From assembly GCA_037178625.1 (NCBI GenBank), contig CM074128.1, forward strand, positions 2,356,001-2,420,000: DNA of 64,000 nucleotides, read 5' to 3'. The notes under the pieces are model-generated. The model ran no database searches. It was not told the DNA's origin and saw only the letters and a program-made list of their open reading frames with translations. This document shows, one piece after another, positions 1-10,708 of this stretch (its first letter is position 1; each line of letters begins with the position of its first letter). The translations under genes were made by a program, and so were the position numbers. The stretch comes from Skeletonema tropicum. Lineage: Eukaryota > Bacillariophyta > Thalassiosirophyceae > Thalassiosirales > Thalassiosiraceae.

Positions 1-1097
1 TCAAGTGATTCTGGTGCCATTGTGCTAAGGAATTGCACGATGGAGTTGTACCAAGGAAAGCATTTGAGGTTGGCTGTTAGCAAGTGGGGCAAGATGAGTG
101 TTTATCCGGTAAGCCAACAGTCATCTCGTTGATTAGATTTCATCACAGTATATACATTATCTTACATTGCTATGTTTTTCATTATTAGGACGGTATTGAA
201 AGCACTCCTAGTCCGCCAACAAGAATAAATCAAGAACTAAATTTCTCTCTGGTGGATCTCAACTTGATCGCGACGAGCAAGTCCCCAAGTCCAATGCCAA
301 CTCATGTGGCAAAGCCTCAACACAGACCTCACCGGCATCAAGGTGAATCTACTCGAAGAGGAAGCCCTAGACACCAGTACTATAGAGGCAGAGGTGGCCG
401 TCACCAACTGCAGCACAATCTTCAGCGTCGTCCCCGTAGTGTATCAAATGCATCTTCTGGTCAACAGCAGCTCTTTCATCAACCGCCTGGGTCGCCCCAG
501 CACTTTGTACATTATCAGCACCAGCAGTATGCAGGCGATGATGGAAGTGTTTATTCTTTCCACTCACAGCAGCAAGACCAGACTCTTTCACCGCAACACC
601 AACACGGTCAACCTTACAATTATCCATACAACCCACACCGTCAGCAGGACCTTATGTATGAGCAGTATAGACTTCAGCAGCAGCATGAACACCAACTTCA
701 TATGCTACAGAGACAGCAGGAGTCTCAGCGTAGGATGCTTCAGCACCAACAATTTCAACATCAGCATCAGCACCACCAAATGCCCGATCAAGGCGTGATG
801 CCATCGCTGATGCCAGATTTGAGCCTAGACATGGATGACTTTTCAGTTCCTTCTACGCCAGCGCTTCATTACTCACAGCCACCGCCGTCTATCCAACCAA
901 ATCCGTCACATCCTCCTCCTCCTGAACAGTATGGTATACAGTTGCCTTCTCCACAGATGGGGAATGTGCCTCGAGACGGTCAGCAACTGAATGCACCTTC
1001 CTATGCCTCGATAATCTCTCCGTCGAGCTCGCCCAGACATTTTGGCCAGCCTGGACCTCAGCCACACCAGCATCGCGATCACAAACGTAACACATAA
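1..1097 (+). CDS. OB-fold single-stranded nucleic-acid-binding protein with Gln/His-rich tail (5' partial)
   Basis: The first exon runs off the left edge and ends at 108; an 80-bp GT-AG intron (109-188) follows, and the second exon (189-1097) continues in the same frame. The visible start, with VLRNCTMELYQGKHLRLAVSKWG, followed by LNFSLVDLN after the intron, matches the end of the OB fold in plant RPA/SOSS-B-like single-strand binding proteins (family knowledge). The remaining roughly 280 residues are low complexity, rich in Gln, His, Pro and Ser (for example QQQHEHQLHMLQRQQ), probably disordered and prion-like. It converges on the RING gene with 21 bp between the stop codons. The start codon and most of the OB fold lie outside the window. 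The OB-fold call is fairly secure; the partner nucleic acid is unknown. Confidence 0.65.
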
Positions 1098-1118
1098 AAT
1101 TAGGTTTGTACTTTATCG

Positions 1119-2795
1119 CTACACTTGTGTTTTCACTTTACTTTTCTCATCAGTTACTGGGGAGCGGCATATTGGACAAGTCGCATGACTGCTATGAAAC
1201 CATTGTTTGAGGCATGACCCATGAAAACAATGCGAGCAAGGCAATCTATAAAGTGCAATATTCGAATCTCCAGCATCCACGCCATCAAAGCAAATGGAGC
1301 AAGTGAATTGCTGTGTTACTTCTTGGCAAGAGACTTCATATTGAGTAAGAAAGTCTGTCGGCATTCTCGCATTGGCTCTGCGCCAGGATTTTTCAAGATG
1401 GTTGAAATTTTGATACAGTCTTCGCGATTTGTACATCATGCTGCTCAAACTTGAATTATCAACCTGAAAAGGGCGACATAAAACTATTGCAAACCAATAT
1501 AGCTGTGAAGCTGAACTGTTACAGCTATCCCACTCTGCGTTTGCTTTGGCAAGACAAAATCCTACCCTCTTCCAATTCTCAAAAAATACACGCTTCTCCT
1601 CTCCACTCTCAAAGGATGCTTGGTCCAAAAGAGACGTTCTGTAACGAAATTTCGCACATGTTATCTCTGATAACATACTACAACAATTCGACAAATCCTC
1701 CCAATCACTTTCACGAAGTTTCCAGATACTTCGAACTTGCTCGTTATCTGTAGCTGATAATGTTCTCTTCCGTGACAGTGTTTGAAAGTCTGCAAGTTCA
1801 ATTTTGAGTCCATCCGATTTGAAAAGATTGTTGTAGTTTTCGACACTCTCAAATCCTTTTGAATTTGATCGGTGTCTCAATTTGACATAAGCTCTTGTTT
1901 CGGCGGATAAAAGGTCTTCTTGAAACGAGGACTGAAGCGAGATCTCGTTTGTAAGACCCCTGCCAGATGTACACTCAAAAGTGCACGGATACAATGTGAA
2001 AACATGTGTGACTTCATTACTTGTGTGGAAGGCACCATCGTTTGCTACGAGCCTTTGCCTCACAACCCCTGAAAAGCAGCAACTTGATGAATCCCAAGTA
2101 CCTTTGATGCACGTTTCTTCGTCCTCGTATTCGATATCTAAAACTTGTTCCGCATCTGAATCTCTAATACTGAAATTGATATACACGCACTGGGTATCTT
2201 GATAGGCTGTGTGCGCACCCATGATGAAACCATTCCCAAATTCATCCGTCCCCTTCTCCAAGATTACCAGCTCGTACCGCTCGACTGCAGCGGTATTGGA
2301 TGAGGAATTTGTTCCATCCCTGCTGGCTTCTTGCTGAGCATCCGACCCAGTAGCGGCACTTCCGCCAGTATTGCCGGCTGACTGAGCAGAATCATCATTT
2401 GAATTTCTGGACGCATACGGCTCAAAAATATCCTCGTCACTATCACTATCACTGTCGCTATCATGAACCCTAACCCTAAGCGCATCTCCCAAACTGGGAA
2501 TGCAAATTGTTCCAGCAAATTTCATTCCAGGCTGAAACAATGAATGAGCAAGACCCTCGAGCGTCAATGTTGTGCCATCGTCGTCGATTTTGTCAATTTT
2601 CTCCCCCAACAACTGCTCAACGTCGGCGTGGGTAAATGAAAGACCAGTTACTTTTTGGTGGCTCGTTTCGTGTAGCTTGAGGAGATGTTTGCACTCTCGC
2701 CACTGATCATGACTGCTTTGGAATTCTGCAATTTGCTTCTCCCGCTGTTCGGGGTCTGCGTCGAAATAGAGCGAGATTTCCATGAGATGCTCCAT
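1119..2795 (-). CDS. RING-H2 finger protein, probable E3 ubiquitin ligase
   Basis: Single-exon gene of 558 residues. The C-terminus carries a full RING-H2 finger: CSIC, then CSHCFHGSCLKQW, then CPIC, ending about 12 residues before the stop. RING-H2 domains recruit E2 enzymes, so ubiquitin ligase activity is inferred. The N-terminal half has a run of alternating Asp/Ser (SDSDSDSDED) and a Ser/Ala/Gly-rich linker, followed by a region with GNGFIMGAHTAYQD and CIKGTWDSSSC that I do not recognise. No signal peptide or membrane segment is visible. The frame stays open to 2834, but the first ATG is at 2795 (MEHLMEISLYFDADPEQREK), and I use it. Divergent from the TCAIM-like gene across about 340 bp, which must hold both promoters. 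Confidence 0.7.
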   Translation of the reverse strand: MEHLMEISLYFDADPEQREKQIAEFQSSHDQWRECKHLLKLHETSHQKVTGLSFTHADVEQLLGEKIDKIDDDGTTLTLEGLAHSLFQPGMKFAGTICIPSLGDALRVRVHDSDSDSDSDEDIFEPYASRNSNDDSAQSAGNTGGSAATGSDAQQEASRDGTNSSSNTAAVERYELVILEKGTDEFGNGFIMGAHTAYQDTQCVYINFSIRDSDAEQVLDIEYEDEETCIKGTWDSSSCCFSGVVRQRLVANDGAFHTSNEVTHVFTLYPCTFECTSGRGLTNEISLQSSFQEDLLSAETRAYVKLRHRSNSKGFESVENYNNLFKSDGLKIELADFQTLSRKRTLSATDNEQVRSIWKLRESDWEDLSNCCSMLSEITCAKFRYRTSLLDQASFESGEEKRVFFENWKRVGFCLAKANAEWDSCNSSASQLYWFAIVLCRPFQVDNSSLSSMMYKSRRLYQNFNHLEKSWRRANARMPTDFLTQYEVSCQEVTQQFTCSICFDGVDAGDSNIALYRLPCSHCFHGSCLKQWFHSSHATCPICRSPVTDEKSKVKTQV

Positions 2796-3136
2796 ATAAT
2801 AATGATGACAAAGGGTGAATAAAGATGAAGACAATTTTGATCAACAACAGCTGCGCGAATATTATTACATCAATAGGCAGCTCAGTGTGCAGAAGTATTA
2901 GAGAGATGAAGATGATGTCAGAGGATGGGAAGCGAAGATTCTGATTTTAATTGAAAAGGGGGCAAGGGAAATAATCCCAAAGTTATTACATTATAATTAT
3001 TATGGTCTGCTCAAAGCCCTCGGATATTCGCCCCCTAAAATCAATCGTGCGCTGAATTTGAGTTGGTCTGTTTACTGTTTAGTGTATTGGAGGCGTTGCT
3101 CGTAAACCCCTGCGAACAAACCCAAGCTACGCAAAG
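2796..3136. other. Divergent intergenic region
   Basis: About 340 bp between the RING-H2 gene and the TCAIM-like gene, read in opposite directions. It should contain both promoters. It is AT-rich around 2940-3000. I see no recognisable motif, repeat or RNA gene. Confidence 0.4.
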
Positions 3137-4644
3137 ATGCTTGAAACAAAGCGGCTGCTAGCCGCTGCTGCTGCATCGCCCTCACGCTCCGCCTATGTCG
3201 CTCGCCTCCGTAGGGCATTCTTGCTTCGGGTGCACCCAGACAGATTCAGAACTCAGCCCAAGCTAATCAAAGAGCAATCCAGTCTGATCCAAGCTCTGTC
3301 AGATAGGCTCGGAGAGCCTGACTTTTTGAGATATGTCACGCCAACAATATCGCTAGATCATCACGGTGCCTCTTCTGCGGTGAAGAATGTCTATACTCGA
3401 CAATCATTTTCAATTGAAACCAAAAAATCGGGTGTAGTTAAAACGTCAATTTCATTGAACGAAAGTCCAAGCGAAATATTGCAATCCATGGCTCAATTGT
3501 GCAATTTCCCTCCGCCTCCCTCGCCACCTCAACCTATGTTATCAGAGCGAAAGTTCGATATTGATCATACAAATGGCCAAGGTATTCAACATCATGAGCA
3601 AGATCTCTTCCAATACTTAAGATATGGGGCATATGCACGTCCAAAGAAACGACAGAGCAAAAACACCAATTTAATACAATTCCTCGAGTCCGATGGTATA
3701 GCAGACGATATCAAGGAAAGAAGACTGAATAGAATCAATGCAACCTCCGCGGCACAAATTGCTAGGCAACTATACAAATTTATCTCCATTGATGGTACTC
3801 GCCTCGGGTGGAGTTCTGCATCCATGGCGATTTGTCTACAACGGTTGACTGCATTGCATGACGAACACCATAATAAGTTGAGAACCAAATCATTTTATCC
3901 GTTTCGACTTATTCTTAGCTCAGATGAGTTTCAGAGGAAGGTGGACTTGTGGGCTGGTGAGATTCGATTGAACCCTAGTGCAACTTCTGTGCAGTGGTTG
4001 TCGATACTCGAGAATGTGACAGATCAAAGTGTTCAGGGCACTAAAGACAAATCAGCACTTGTTGAAGAAGAACCTCGACATTGTGGAAGAAATGCTGCAA
4101 TTGCGTGTTGTCAAGGGCCATACAAGTGATGCCGAAGACTACTTTGAATGCATCCGACGTCTGGCGCGACAAAGTGAAGAAATAATAAGTCAAATAGATG
4201 CGGATGAGTCGAGACTTGCAATACTATCCAACAAATCATCTCTCGTGATAGAATCAGAACAAGCATGTAGAAGGGGCAACCTTCGTAAGAATGGAAGCTT
4301 TGAAGTTTCCTACAAGTATGAGTATTGACAACATCAGGAGCACAATAAGTAAATATGCTAAAAGGTCGAACGAAATATTGAGTGCTGAATATAGAAAGAA
4401 GCAGGAAAGCAACATGATGATGCAACAAGTATCAAATGAATTTGGCGCAAAGGTGCACAAGCCTAGCATTGTCTCAAACGACCAATTAATAAGGTGTTTG
4501 GCTACGCTATTGGAGAAGGATGACCACGAGAAGGATGAGCTGAGACGTTTGCTAGCTGGACACAGTATCGGCGTCTCAACTGGGTTGAAGTTACATCTCA
4601 GCGACGATGGCACTATCATGATTCCTTGGAGGAATGTATCATAA
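3137..4644 (+). CDS. TCAIM-like protein (DUF4460/DUF4461), with two apparent frameshifts
   Basis: The start ATGCTTGAAACAAAG at 3137 opens a frame with LRRAFLLRVHPDRF, a J-domain-like segment typical of the DUF4460 region of TCAIM (T-cell activation inhibitor, mitochondrial). The C-terminus LHLSDDGTIMIPW fits the end of DUF4461. In animals TCAIM is mitochondrial; here an Ala/Arg-rich N-terminus is compatible with import (inference). The reading frame changes near 4020-4036 (frame with ILENVTDQS to frame with LKTNQHLLKKNLDIVEEM) and again near 4252-4262 (to KHVEGATFVRMEALK). No intron of plausible size with GT-AG ends fits either point, and each can be explained by one extra base in a short run. 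Total about 500 residues. A genuine pseudogene is possible but the protein sequence on both sides is well kept. Confidence 0.55.
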
Positions 4645-4700
4645 TGTAAAACTGTCTATGTATTTATTATCTCCATTCTACTCTGCATTCTACAGCCAAC

Positions 4701-7623
4701 CTACGCAACGGACGTAGTCTCTGCCAAGTTATTGTCAGCCTCCGTAGCTGCCGCAGATCTCAATTCTGGGATTTTGTCGGCAACAGCAACCATTCTATTT
4801 GCCTTCGTCAGTACCCGCGGTCCTGACCATAACTCAGAAAGCTCTCTCCTTTGTACTCCAACAAAGGCAGTAGTTCCAAGACAAATTGGAACAATATACA
4901 ACAGTGTTGCTTGAGTGACACCAGTCATCCAATCCACAAGATATGCCGCCAGAAGTGCAATAGCGTAACTAATAACTAAAGGTCCGAAAGTAGCCTTTGT
5001 AAGCTTTCTTGACTCTTGCCAAATAATAATGCAACTGATTCTCATTCGTTTGGCTATCGACTTGAGATGGCATAGTCCCAAATTCAACACTAACAGCATT
5101 TCGACTTGCCTGAGTGCATTTCTTCACCAGCATCCTAGCACCATCATATCTTGCAGCGAAAACTAATTAGTAATCCTGGGATTAGAATCTCTCCCAATCC
5201 AATCATAGCGAAGTTGCCACGAAAATCTCTCGACATTGGCAATACCAACAACAGTGGGAGTGGTGACTGACTTCCGATACAAGCTGGATCCCAATGATAA
5301 TTGTCACAGTAATCTGCGATGAATGCCAGCACTAGCGCCTTTTGTAATGTCCACCAAGATTGACGATCCAAGGAGTTCATCACGGGCGAGGAGTGCATAA
5401 AACACAGTGTAAGCGAAGACCACCAGCATTGTCACCACAGGAATCATAACTGAATTCATCTCAAGTGCGGTGAGTACGAAAATACAGTACAGCACACCCA
5501 TGACATCCTGTAACATCCAATAATATGTGTTGCTGAGGGGTTGCACGTAACTGAATCCCAAAACAACCCAAGCAACGGCAAATGCATATCCATATGACAA
5601 ACTTCCAATATCGATCCATTTATACTTCAAGAACGCAACCGATTCAAGCTTTTCAGACGCATCTTTTCCAAGAAACTTGGAAGCAAACTTTTCAGTCAAA
5701 GGACGAAAGATGTAGCGAGCCATCAGAATAGCACCACCAACGCCATAGAGAATTGTAACAATGTTGTATAAACCGAGGTACCACATGATGAAGAGACCTA
5801 CAAAAACAGCCACCAGAAGCAAAATATAGTGATACATTTGAAATTCTTTCATGCGGATTGCGGCCGTAGTCGAACTAGATTGCAGATTCACAGTATGTGG
5901 CTGACGTTGAGCTCCTTGATCCAGTGTTGTTGCGTCGTTCTCGACATTCTCATCACTCACGTTGATATTGGTTTGGTCTTCACTGGGTACTGGTTCCCCA
6001 CGATGAATGGGACTACCTCCAACAAAGTCATCTTCATTCGAGTCCTCTTCAGTCTCAATCTTGGGAGTGGAATCACCAGCATCATCTTCATTATCATTTT
6101 CGTTGTCACTTTGCCCAATTGACGTCGTACATTTCCAATTGAAGATCATTCTCAACAGCACCATCAACAACCAAATCACCCAAGTCATCTGCCAACTCCA
6201 CTGTATCTTCCGTCTCGGCACGTTCTCTTCCCTCTTCAGCTGGGGCATTCGAGTTCCTTGCAGAACGATCAAACACCAACACTCCCTCATTCACTGCCAA
6301 GCTAATCTTCTTCCAACTACTACGAAACACTTTCGAACTTGCATAACACGCCAACCAAACTGTCAAACTTGCAAATAACCACAAGAAGATGGTCGCAAAA
6401 TGAACATCGGGCGACCACCGTTCATACGGCACAATGGAAATATATTCCAACTCGGCACTATTATCATTCAATTCAGTATCACGAACTAATTCCAATAACT
6501 GATCTCCATATTTCATGGTAACAAACAATGTCGGTATAACAATCCTCTCTTCACGATCTTGTGGGACACTGTCACCATCATCATCTCCATCTCCACTCAT
6601 TACCAAAGGTGTATCCCATGCACAGCATGCTTCGAGCTTGGATCCATCTTCAGTTGCATTCCTACCAGTCAACAAACACCGTTCCGAGGGACAACGTTCG
6701 ACAAATGTAGCATCGTCATCAATATATTCTGCACACAAGGACCCATCAATACTCGTTCCAGTCAACCTCCCATCATTCCTGGAAGCGTCATACGGTGCCG
6801 GATCAAAGTCCAATCGATTCACTGAAATTTCCGCACGAACACCTGCCTTGTGCGGATGATACTCCCCCTTGTTCCCAGCGGGTGATGTCCCACATTCATA
6901 ATCGATGCGATTGCGCGGCCAAATGGTATTATCCCACTGAGGTACATTTCTGGGCCTGTCGTAGACATCATCATTATAATTACCGTAGTTATTCGAATCG
7001 GATCCTCTATTTGGATCAATTAGTTTATACCGTGATTCCAACGTGTTGTAAATGATGATGCCCTTGGCACCCAATCGTTGGGCACTGCGCGCTTTGGCCT
7101 CAAAGGTGCAATGTCCGCGTGGTACTAGGAGGAATTTGTTCAATGGAAAATCATTGGTGATGGGTGTACCGTAGCTATCAAAGATGTTGCCGGTGTTCGT
7201 CCCATCTTTGTAATCTGCCTGACCTTTGGCCTCCTTGCACAAGTAGTAATCGGTATCAGGGGACAGTGTCAATTGATGGGCGGGGTGTGTCACCCTTGAC
7301 CCCTTGTTGCTCACCTGCGCGTGGAGCGTGTTACTTTCCTTGTCGTTGTATTTAATTTCTTCAATGTTGACCACGTTGCTTTCGTCGTGCCATTCGGACA
7401 TGGGGACCCTGGTGGCTGCCTCGGGTGCCTTGGGTGGGAGGGGCGCAAAGTTGGACGCGGTGGCTTCGATGCGAAAGAGGTAGGTGTTGCGATAGGCGGA
7501 TGATGAGCCTTGTTTTTCGGTTCGTCGGATGTCAATGTAGGAAGTGGGGATGGCGCCGTGGGTTAGTGCTGGAGTCAGCAACACTAGCAGCAGCGGTAGG
7601 AGGGGTTGTGGTGGAGACATCAT
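4701..7623 (-). CDS. Signal-peptide-peptidase-like (SPPL) membrane protein lacking catalytic motifs
   Basis: The start ATG at 7623 gives a clear signal peptide (PLLPLLLVLLTPALTHG). A luminal PA domain follows (FLLVPRGHCTFEAKARSAQRLGAKGIIIYNT), then a membrane segment (IFLWLFASLTVWLACY), an acidic linker and a multi-span domain of the GxGD aspartyl protease family. Fold landmarks are kept: YWMLQDVMG, SPLPLLLVLPM, GYFGPLVISYA, and LLYIVPICLGT. The active-site motifs are not. The YD motif of TM6 reads YT (5406-5411), GLGD of TM7 reads GLGE (Glu codon 5189-5191), and PAL of TM9 reads ATL (4902-4910). Four frame changes lie near 6117-6121, 5314-5326, 5157-5163 and 4983-4991; each is repaired by removing one base from a short run. 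It is either an inactive pseudoprotease read through sequence errors or a decaying gene. Confidence 0.7.
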
Positions 7624-8038
7624 GAGTTTCAATGTGTTTTCTGGCGCAGCCCTTGCTTTGGCAAAATATCGGCAAATCCAAAAGACCTTATGAAGTGTCG
7701 AGGCAGCTGGTCACTAAGTATTTTTATCGTAGATGTCTAATCTGATGATCAACTTATCTTAGTTTTTGTTTATTATGTTGATTGTGTCTTACATAGCCAA
7801 CAGGTGGTTCTTGCATGCTGCGAGGCATTGGATTGTGTTTGCGCTTTTGATGTCTTATTGTCATTGTGGATGGCGGGCTCAGAAAGAAAGATTTCTATCC
7901 GATTATGGGTATGAAACGTGAGATCTGGAAAACAACGTGAAAATCTATCCAGGCCTTCGCAAGTTTCTGCTCCATCCCGCACTACAATCAATCAGGGCAG
8001 CCATCCATATACCTATTTACCTAAGTAGAAGTACCTAC
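7624..8038. other. Intergenic region upstream of the SPPL gene
   Basis: About 415 bp between the SPPL start and the target-site duplication of the first Harbinger element. It should contain the SPPL promoter. Open frames here are short and without similarity that I recognise. Confidence 0.3.
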
Positions 8039-8041
8039 TTA

Positions 8042-8080
8042 GGCCGGTCCCCACCGTCCCCGAATACGAATACGAATCCG
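8042..8080 (+). repeat. Left terminal inverted repeat of Harbinger element 1
   Basis: 39 bp beginning GGCCGGTCCC and ending in GAATCCG, pairing with 10709-10754. The flanking TTA at 8039-8041 is the target-site duplication. Confidence 0.85.
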
Positions 8081-8511
8081 GCACATACTGAATTCCTACG
8101 TATCATTTGACTCGACTTCAAAATGTTGGGATTCGGGCTCCGAATCCCAACCCCCTAATTCGGTGTACTAAAGGGGCTATCTGGAAGCTCCTGTATGCAG
8201 TGTTCACATCAAAATCCACCAAAATTCAAATCGGCAAAATTGATTTTGAAGGGTTTTGAATCTCCGCCTCGCCCCAACTAACCACTAACCATGCTCTAAT
8301 TTTTTTTTTTTTAAGATAAATAAGTGATTAGTTTAGGATGGTATTCAGGAGCTGTTTACTGGGCAAGCTGGATCTGAACTTGCCCATTTTAGGTAATAAG
8401 AGGAGTGCAGTCTAGGTAGCTCTACTAGCCTCGCTGACGCTCGTCTAGCCGCTGCGCGGGTTTTCTAAATAAGAGAGGAGGCACCGGCTACGAATCCGAG
8501 TAGGTCCATTT

Positions 8512-8800
8512 GCCTCTTCCGTGTGTCCCCCCCTGAACAATCAAATCTAAGCCAATCAAAGAAAGAGTCAATCGAAAATTCTAAACACGGGGGGGCAAGG
8601 GGGGGTGTCCCCCCTGAACAATCAAATCTAAGCCAATCAAAGAAAGAGTCAATCGAAAATTCTAAACACGGGGGGGCAAGGGGGGTTTCCCCCCCTGAAC
8701 ATTCAAATCTAAGGCAATCAAAGAAAGAGTCAATCGAAAACTCTAAAAACGGGGGGGGGCAAGGGGTCAAATCAAGCCAATCAAAGAAAGAGTCGATCGA
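8512..8800. repeat. Tandem repeat, about 81-bp unit, with G and C tracts
   Basis: Three copies and a partial fourth of a unit containing AATCAAAGAAAGAGTCAATC, bounded by runs of 6-9 C and 6-9 G. Where units meet, a G run is followed by three bases and a C run, so strong hairpins are possible, and the G runs could form quadruplexes. The period is a multiple of three and both strands stay open: the plus strand repeats NLSQSKKESIENSKHGG. No ATG starts this frame, so I read it as structural repeat DNA inside the transposon, not as a gene. Confidence 0.75.
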
Positions 8801-8837
8801 AAATGCCCGTGAAGGCCAAAGGACACGCCAAAGGGCC

Positions 8838-8918
8838 CGGACAGAACGACAGAACGACAGAACGACAGAACGACAGAACGACCGACCGACCGACCGACAG
8901 AACGACAGAACGAACGAC
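8838..8918. repeat. Microsatellite of 8-bp CAGAACGA units with CGAC interruption
   Basis: Several consecutive CAGAACGA units, a stretch of four-base CGAC units, then more CAGAACGA. It directly follows the G/C-tract repeat in Harbinger element 1. Confidence 0.8.
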
Positions 8919-9021
8919 TTAGCTCCTCTCATTATTTAGATTACTCACCTCACAATAACACCAATGCCAACAGTCACCGCCTCTGTGCTGCTATTAACAT
9001 CCTTCTTTGCCGCTGACAACC

Positions 9022-10139
9022 ATGGGAAGCCGAACTTTCTTGCCTACCTCTCTTTTTCAATGTTTTGACGACGCCGACGATGGTCGAATTGACCCGCTGA
9101 AGTACATGCAATATGTTATGTCGCAACAACGTGAGCTTGATGAGAGAGATAACTTGATCATCATAGCTGCCTGTGAGGCAGCAGCTGCAGCTGAGTCAAC
9201 AGCAGAAGGCAAATCTGCATCCCCGCCCCCCCCCCGTAAGCGTGCAAAACTAGATCCTCAAATGACACGCGAACGTACAACAGGAGAGATGCGGCGAATG
9301 ATGTACACCGACACCTTCTGGTACAAGCACTACGTTGAGTCTCCGGACCCCACTAGCAAGAAATTTAAGAGGAAATTTCGCCTGCGCTTCCGCTGCAGAT
9401 ATGATTCATTTCAAAAACATTTGAAAGAAGTGAAGGAGCATCCGCTGTTTCGCACTTGGAATGAGCATAACCGGGATTGTTGTGGCAATAAGCCTGTTCC
9501 CATCGAGCTACTTCTGCTGGGTGTCCTGCGATACTTAGGGAGAGGTTGTGCCTTGACGATCTGGAAGAGGCAACGTGCATTGGAGAAGAAACCCATCGTC
9601 GATTCTTACACGTGTATATCACATGGGGTGCATCTGCTTTTTATTCCAAGTATGTTAGATTGCCAAAGGACGCAGATGAAGCGAAGGAATGGTCAGCAGA
9701 ATATACGAGAGCTGGATTTCCTGGCTGCATGAGCTCGGGTGATGCAACTCATGTTGGAATGTTGAGATGCTATTATAAGTTGAAGCAATACATGATGTCG
9801 CACAAACTTGATATGCCAGCAAGAACGTACAACATCCATGTCACCCACCGCCGGCAATCCTCTACATATACAACATCTGGTCATCCAGCTCGGTGGAATG
9901 ATAAAACGCTGCAACTCTTCGACGACTATGCAAAGCCGCTGCCAGCAGTTCCAGAGCAAGAGGTAGAGAATGAGGTTCCAGGACCGATGCAAGTTTGTAA
10001 GATGGATCTACCAACATTCAAGTCGAAACTTATTAATCACTTCGACATCATGTGGAAGCGCGGTCTTTTGGAGTGGCCTTCTAGGAATGGGACAAATCCT
10101 CCACCTCGCCAGATAATTGAGCATGAACGCAGTGGATAA
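9022..10139 (+). pseudogene. PIF/Harbinger transposase (DDE_Tnp_4 type), frameshifted and missing the catalytic centre
   Basis: The first ATG at 9022 opens MGSRTFLPTSLFQCFDD, followed by a basic stretch (PRKRAKLD) and a helical region (FWYKHYVESPDPTSKKFKRKFR). Family landmarks follow: LGVLRYLGRG, AGFPGCMSSGDATHV (first catalytic Asp) and GHPARWNDKTL. The frame changes near 9553-9557, at GRGCA to LDDLEEATC; one missing C in a CC run explains it. After ARWNDKTLQLFDDYAKPL the protein jumps to a short acidic linker and the conserved tail FKSKLINHFDIMWKRGLLEWP, so the part that should carry the remaining catalytic residues is absent. It would cut and join DNA only if helped by an intact copy elsewhere. 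Homologous to the shorter remnant at 49359-50107. Confidence 0.75.
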
Positions 10140-10327
10140 TCAATAATAGTATTAAGTTGTTCATGCAGTGGATAGTATGGGCTGTTGTTGTTACTAGAAG
10201 TACTTAGGTTTGTTGATAGGAAATGCATTTATGATTGTAGAAGTATAATAGCAGTACAGCAGTCGGAATAATTGACATGAAATGTATTTAATTCTGCATA
10301 ATCTAATCACATCTGATGTATTTATCT

Positions 10328-10582
10328 TTAAGGATTACTTAATTTGCTCTCAAACATTATAGCCGCAGCAGCATTGGTGCCATCAGAAATCACCGCCGTA
10401 GAAATACCAGATGATCGAAGATTATTATTGGTAACATCACCGGTGCCCGAAGCAGTCAGGAGGTTACCAGCACCAGCGGCAGCTGGGGCATTACCAGCTG
10501 TGCCAGTGCCTGCGGCCTGGGTAGGTGGTGCTTCCATTTTCAAACCTTGCCAATGGCAACTGTTGGTGCGTTGAACTCTCAT
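10328..10582 (-). CDS. Short Ala/Gly-rich frame in Harbinger element 1, possible remnant of the second transposon ORF
   Basis: 84 residues starting ATG at 10582 (MRVQRTNSCHWQGLK), followed by an Ala/Gly/Thr-rich stretch. It converges on the transposase, as the second ORF does in the sister element at 49117-51831. No clear sequence match to that ORF is visible by eye, so the relation rests on position only. It may be non-coding. Confidence 0.25.
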   Translation of the reverse strand: MRVQRTNSCHWQGLKMEAPPTQAAGTGTAGNAPAAAGAGNLLTASGTGDVTNNNLRSSGISTAVISDGTNAAAAIMFESKLSNP

Positions 10583-10708
10583 GCATGGTCATGATTCATG
10601 ATGATGGTGCTTTGTGCTTTTCGTTTTCGGACGGTGTGGAGCACTTTTTGTGCCTCCCCGGATCCGAATCCAGCAAGCACTAAAAACTAGTTCCTACCTA
10701 CGTAGGAG

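Noticed and set aside
367..636. Antisense frames over the Gln/His-rich exon and other repeats
   Set aside because: They mirror CAG/CAC-rich codons of the sense gene and have no independent support; the same holds for antisense frames over the kinase, NOB1 and helicase genes.
4016..4036. Tiny intron explaining the first frame change in the TCAIM-like gene
   Set aside because: A GT...AG stretch of 21 bp exists, but its length is a multiple of three, so removing it would not change frame, and it is far shorter than the 77-219 bp introns here.
8512..8800. CRISPR-like array or repeat-coding gene
   Set aside because: Repeats have no unique spacers of equal size, the frame has no ATG, and the region lies inside a eukaryotic DNA transposon.
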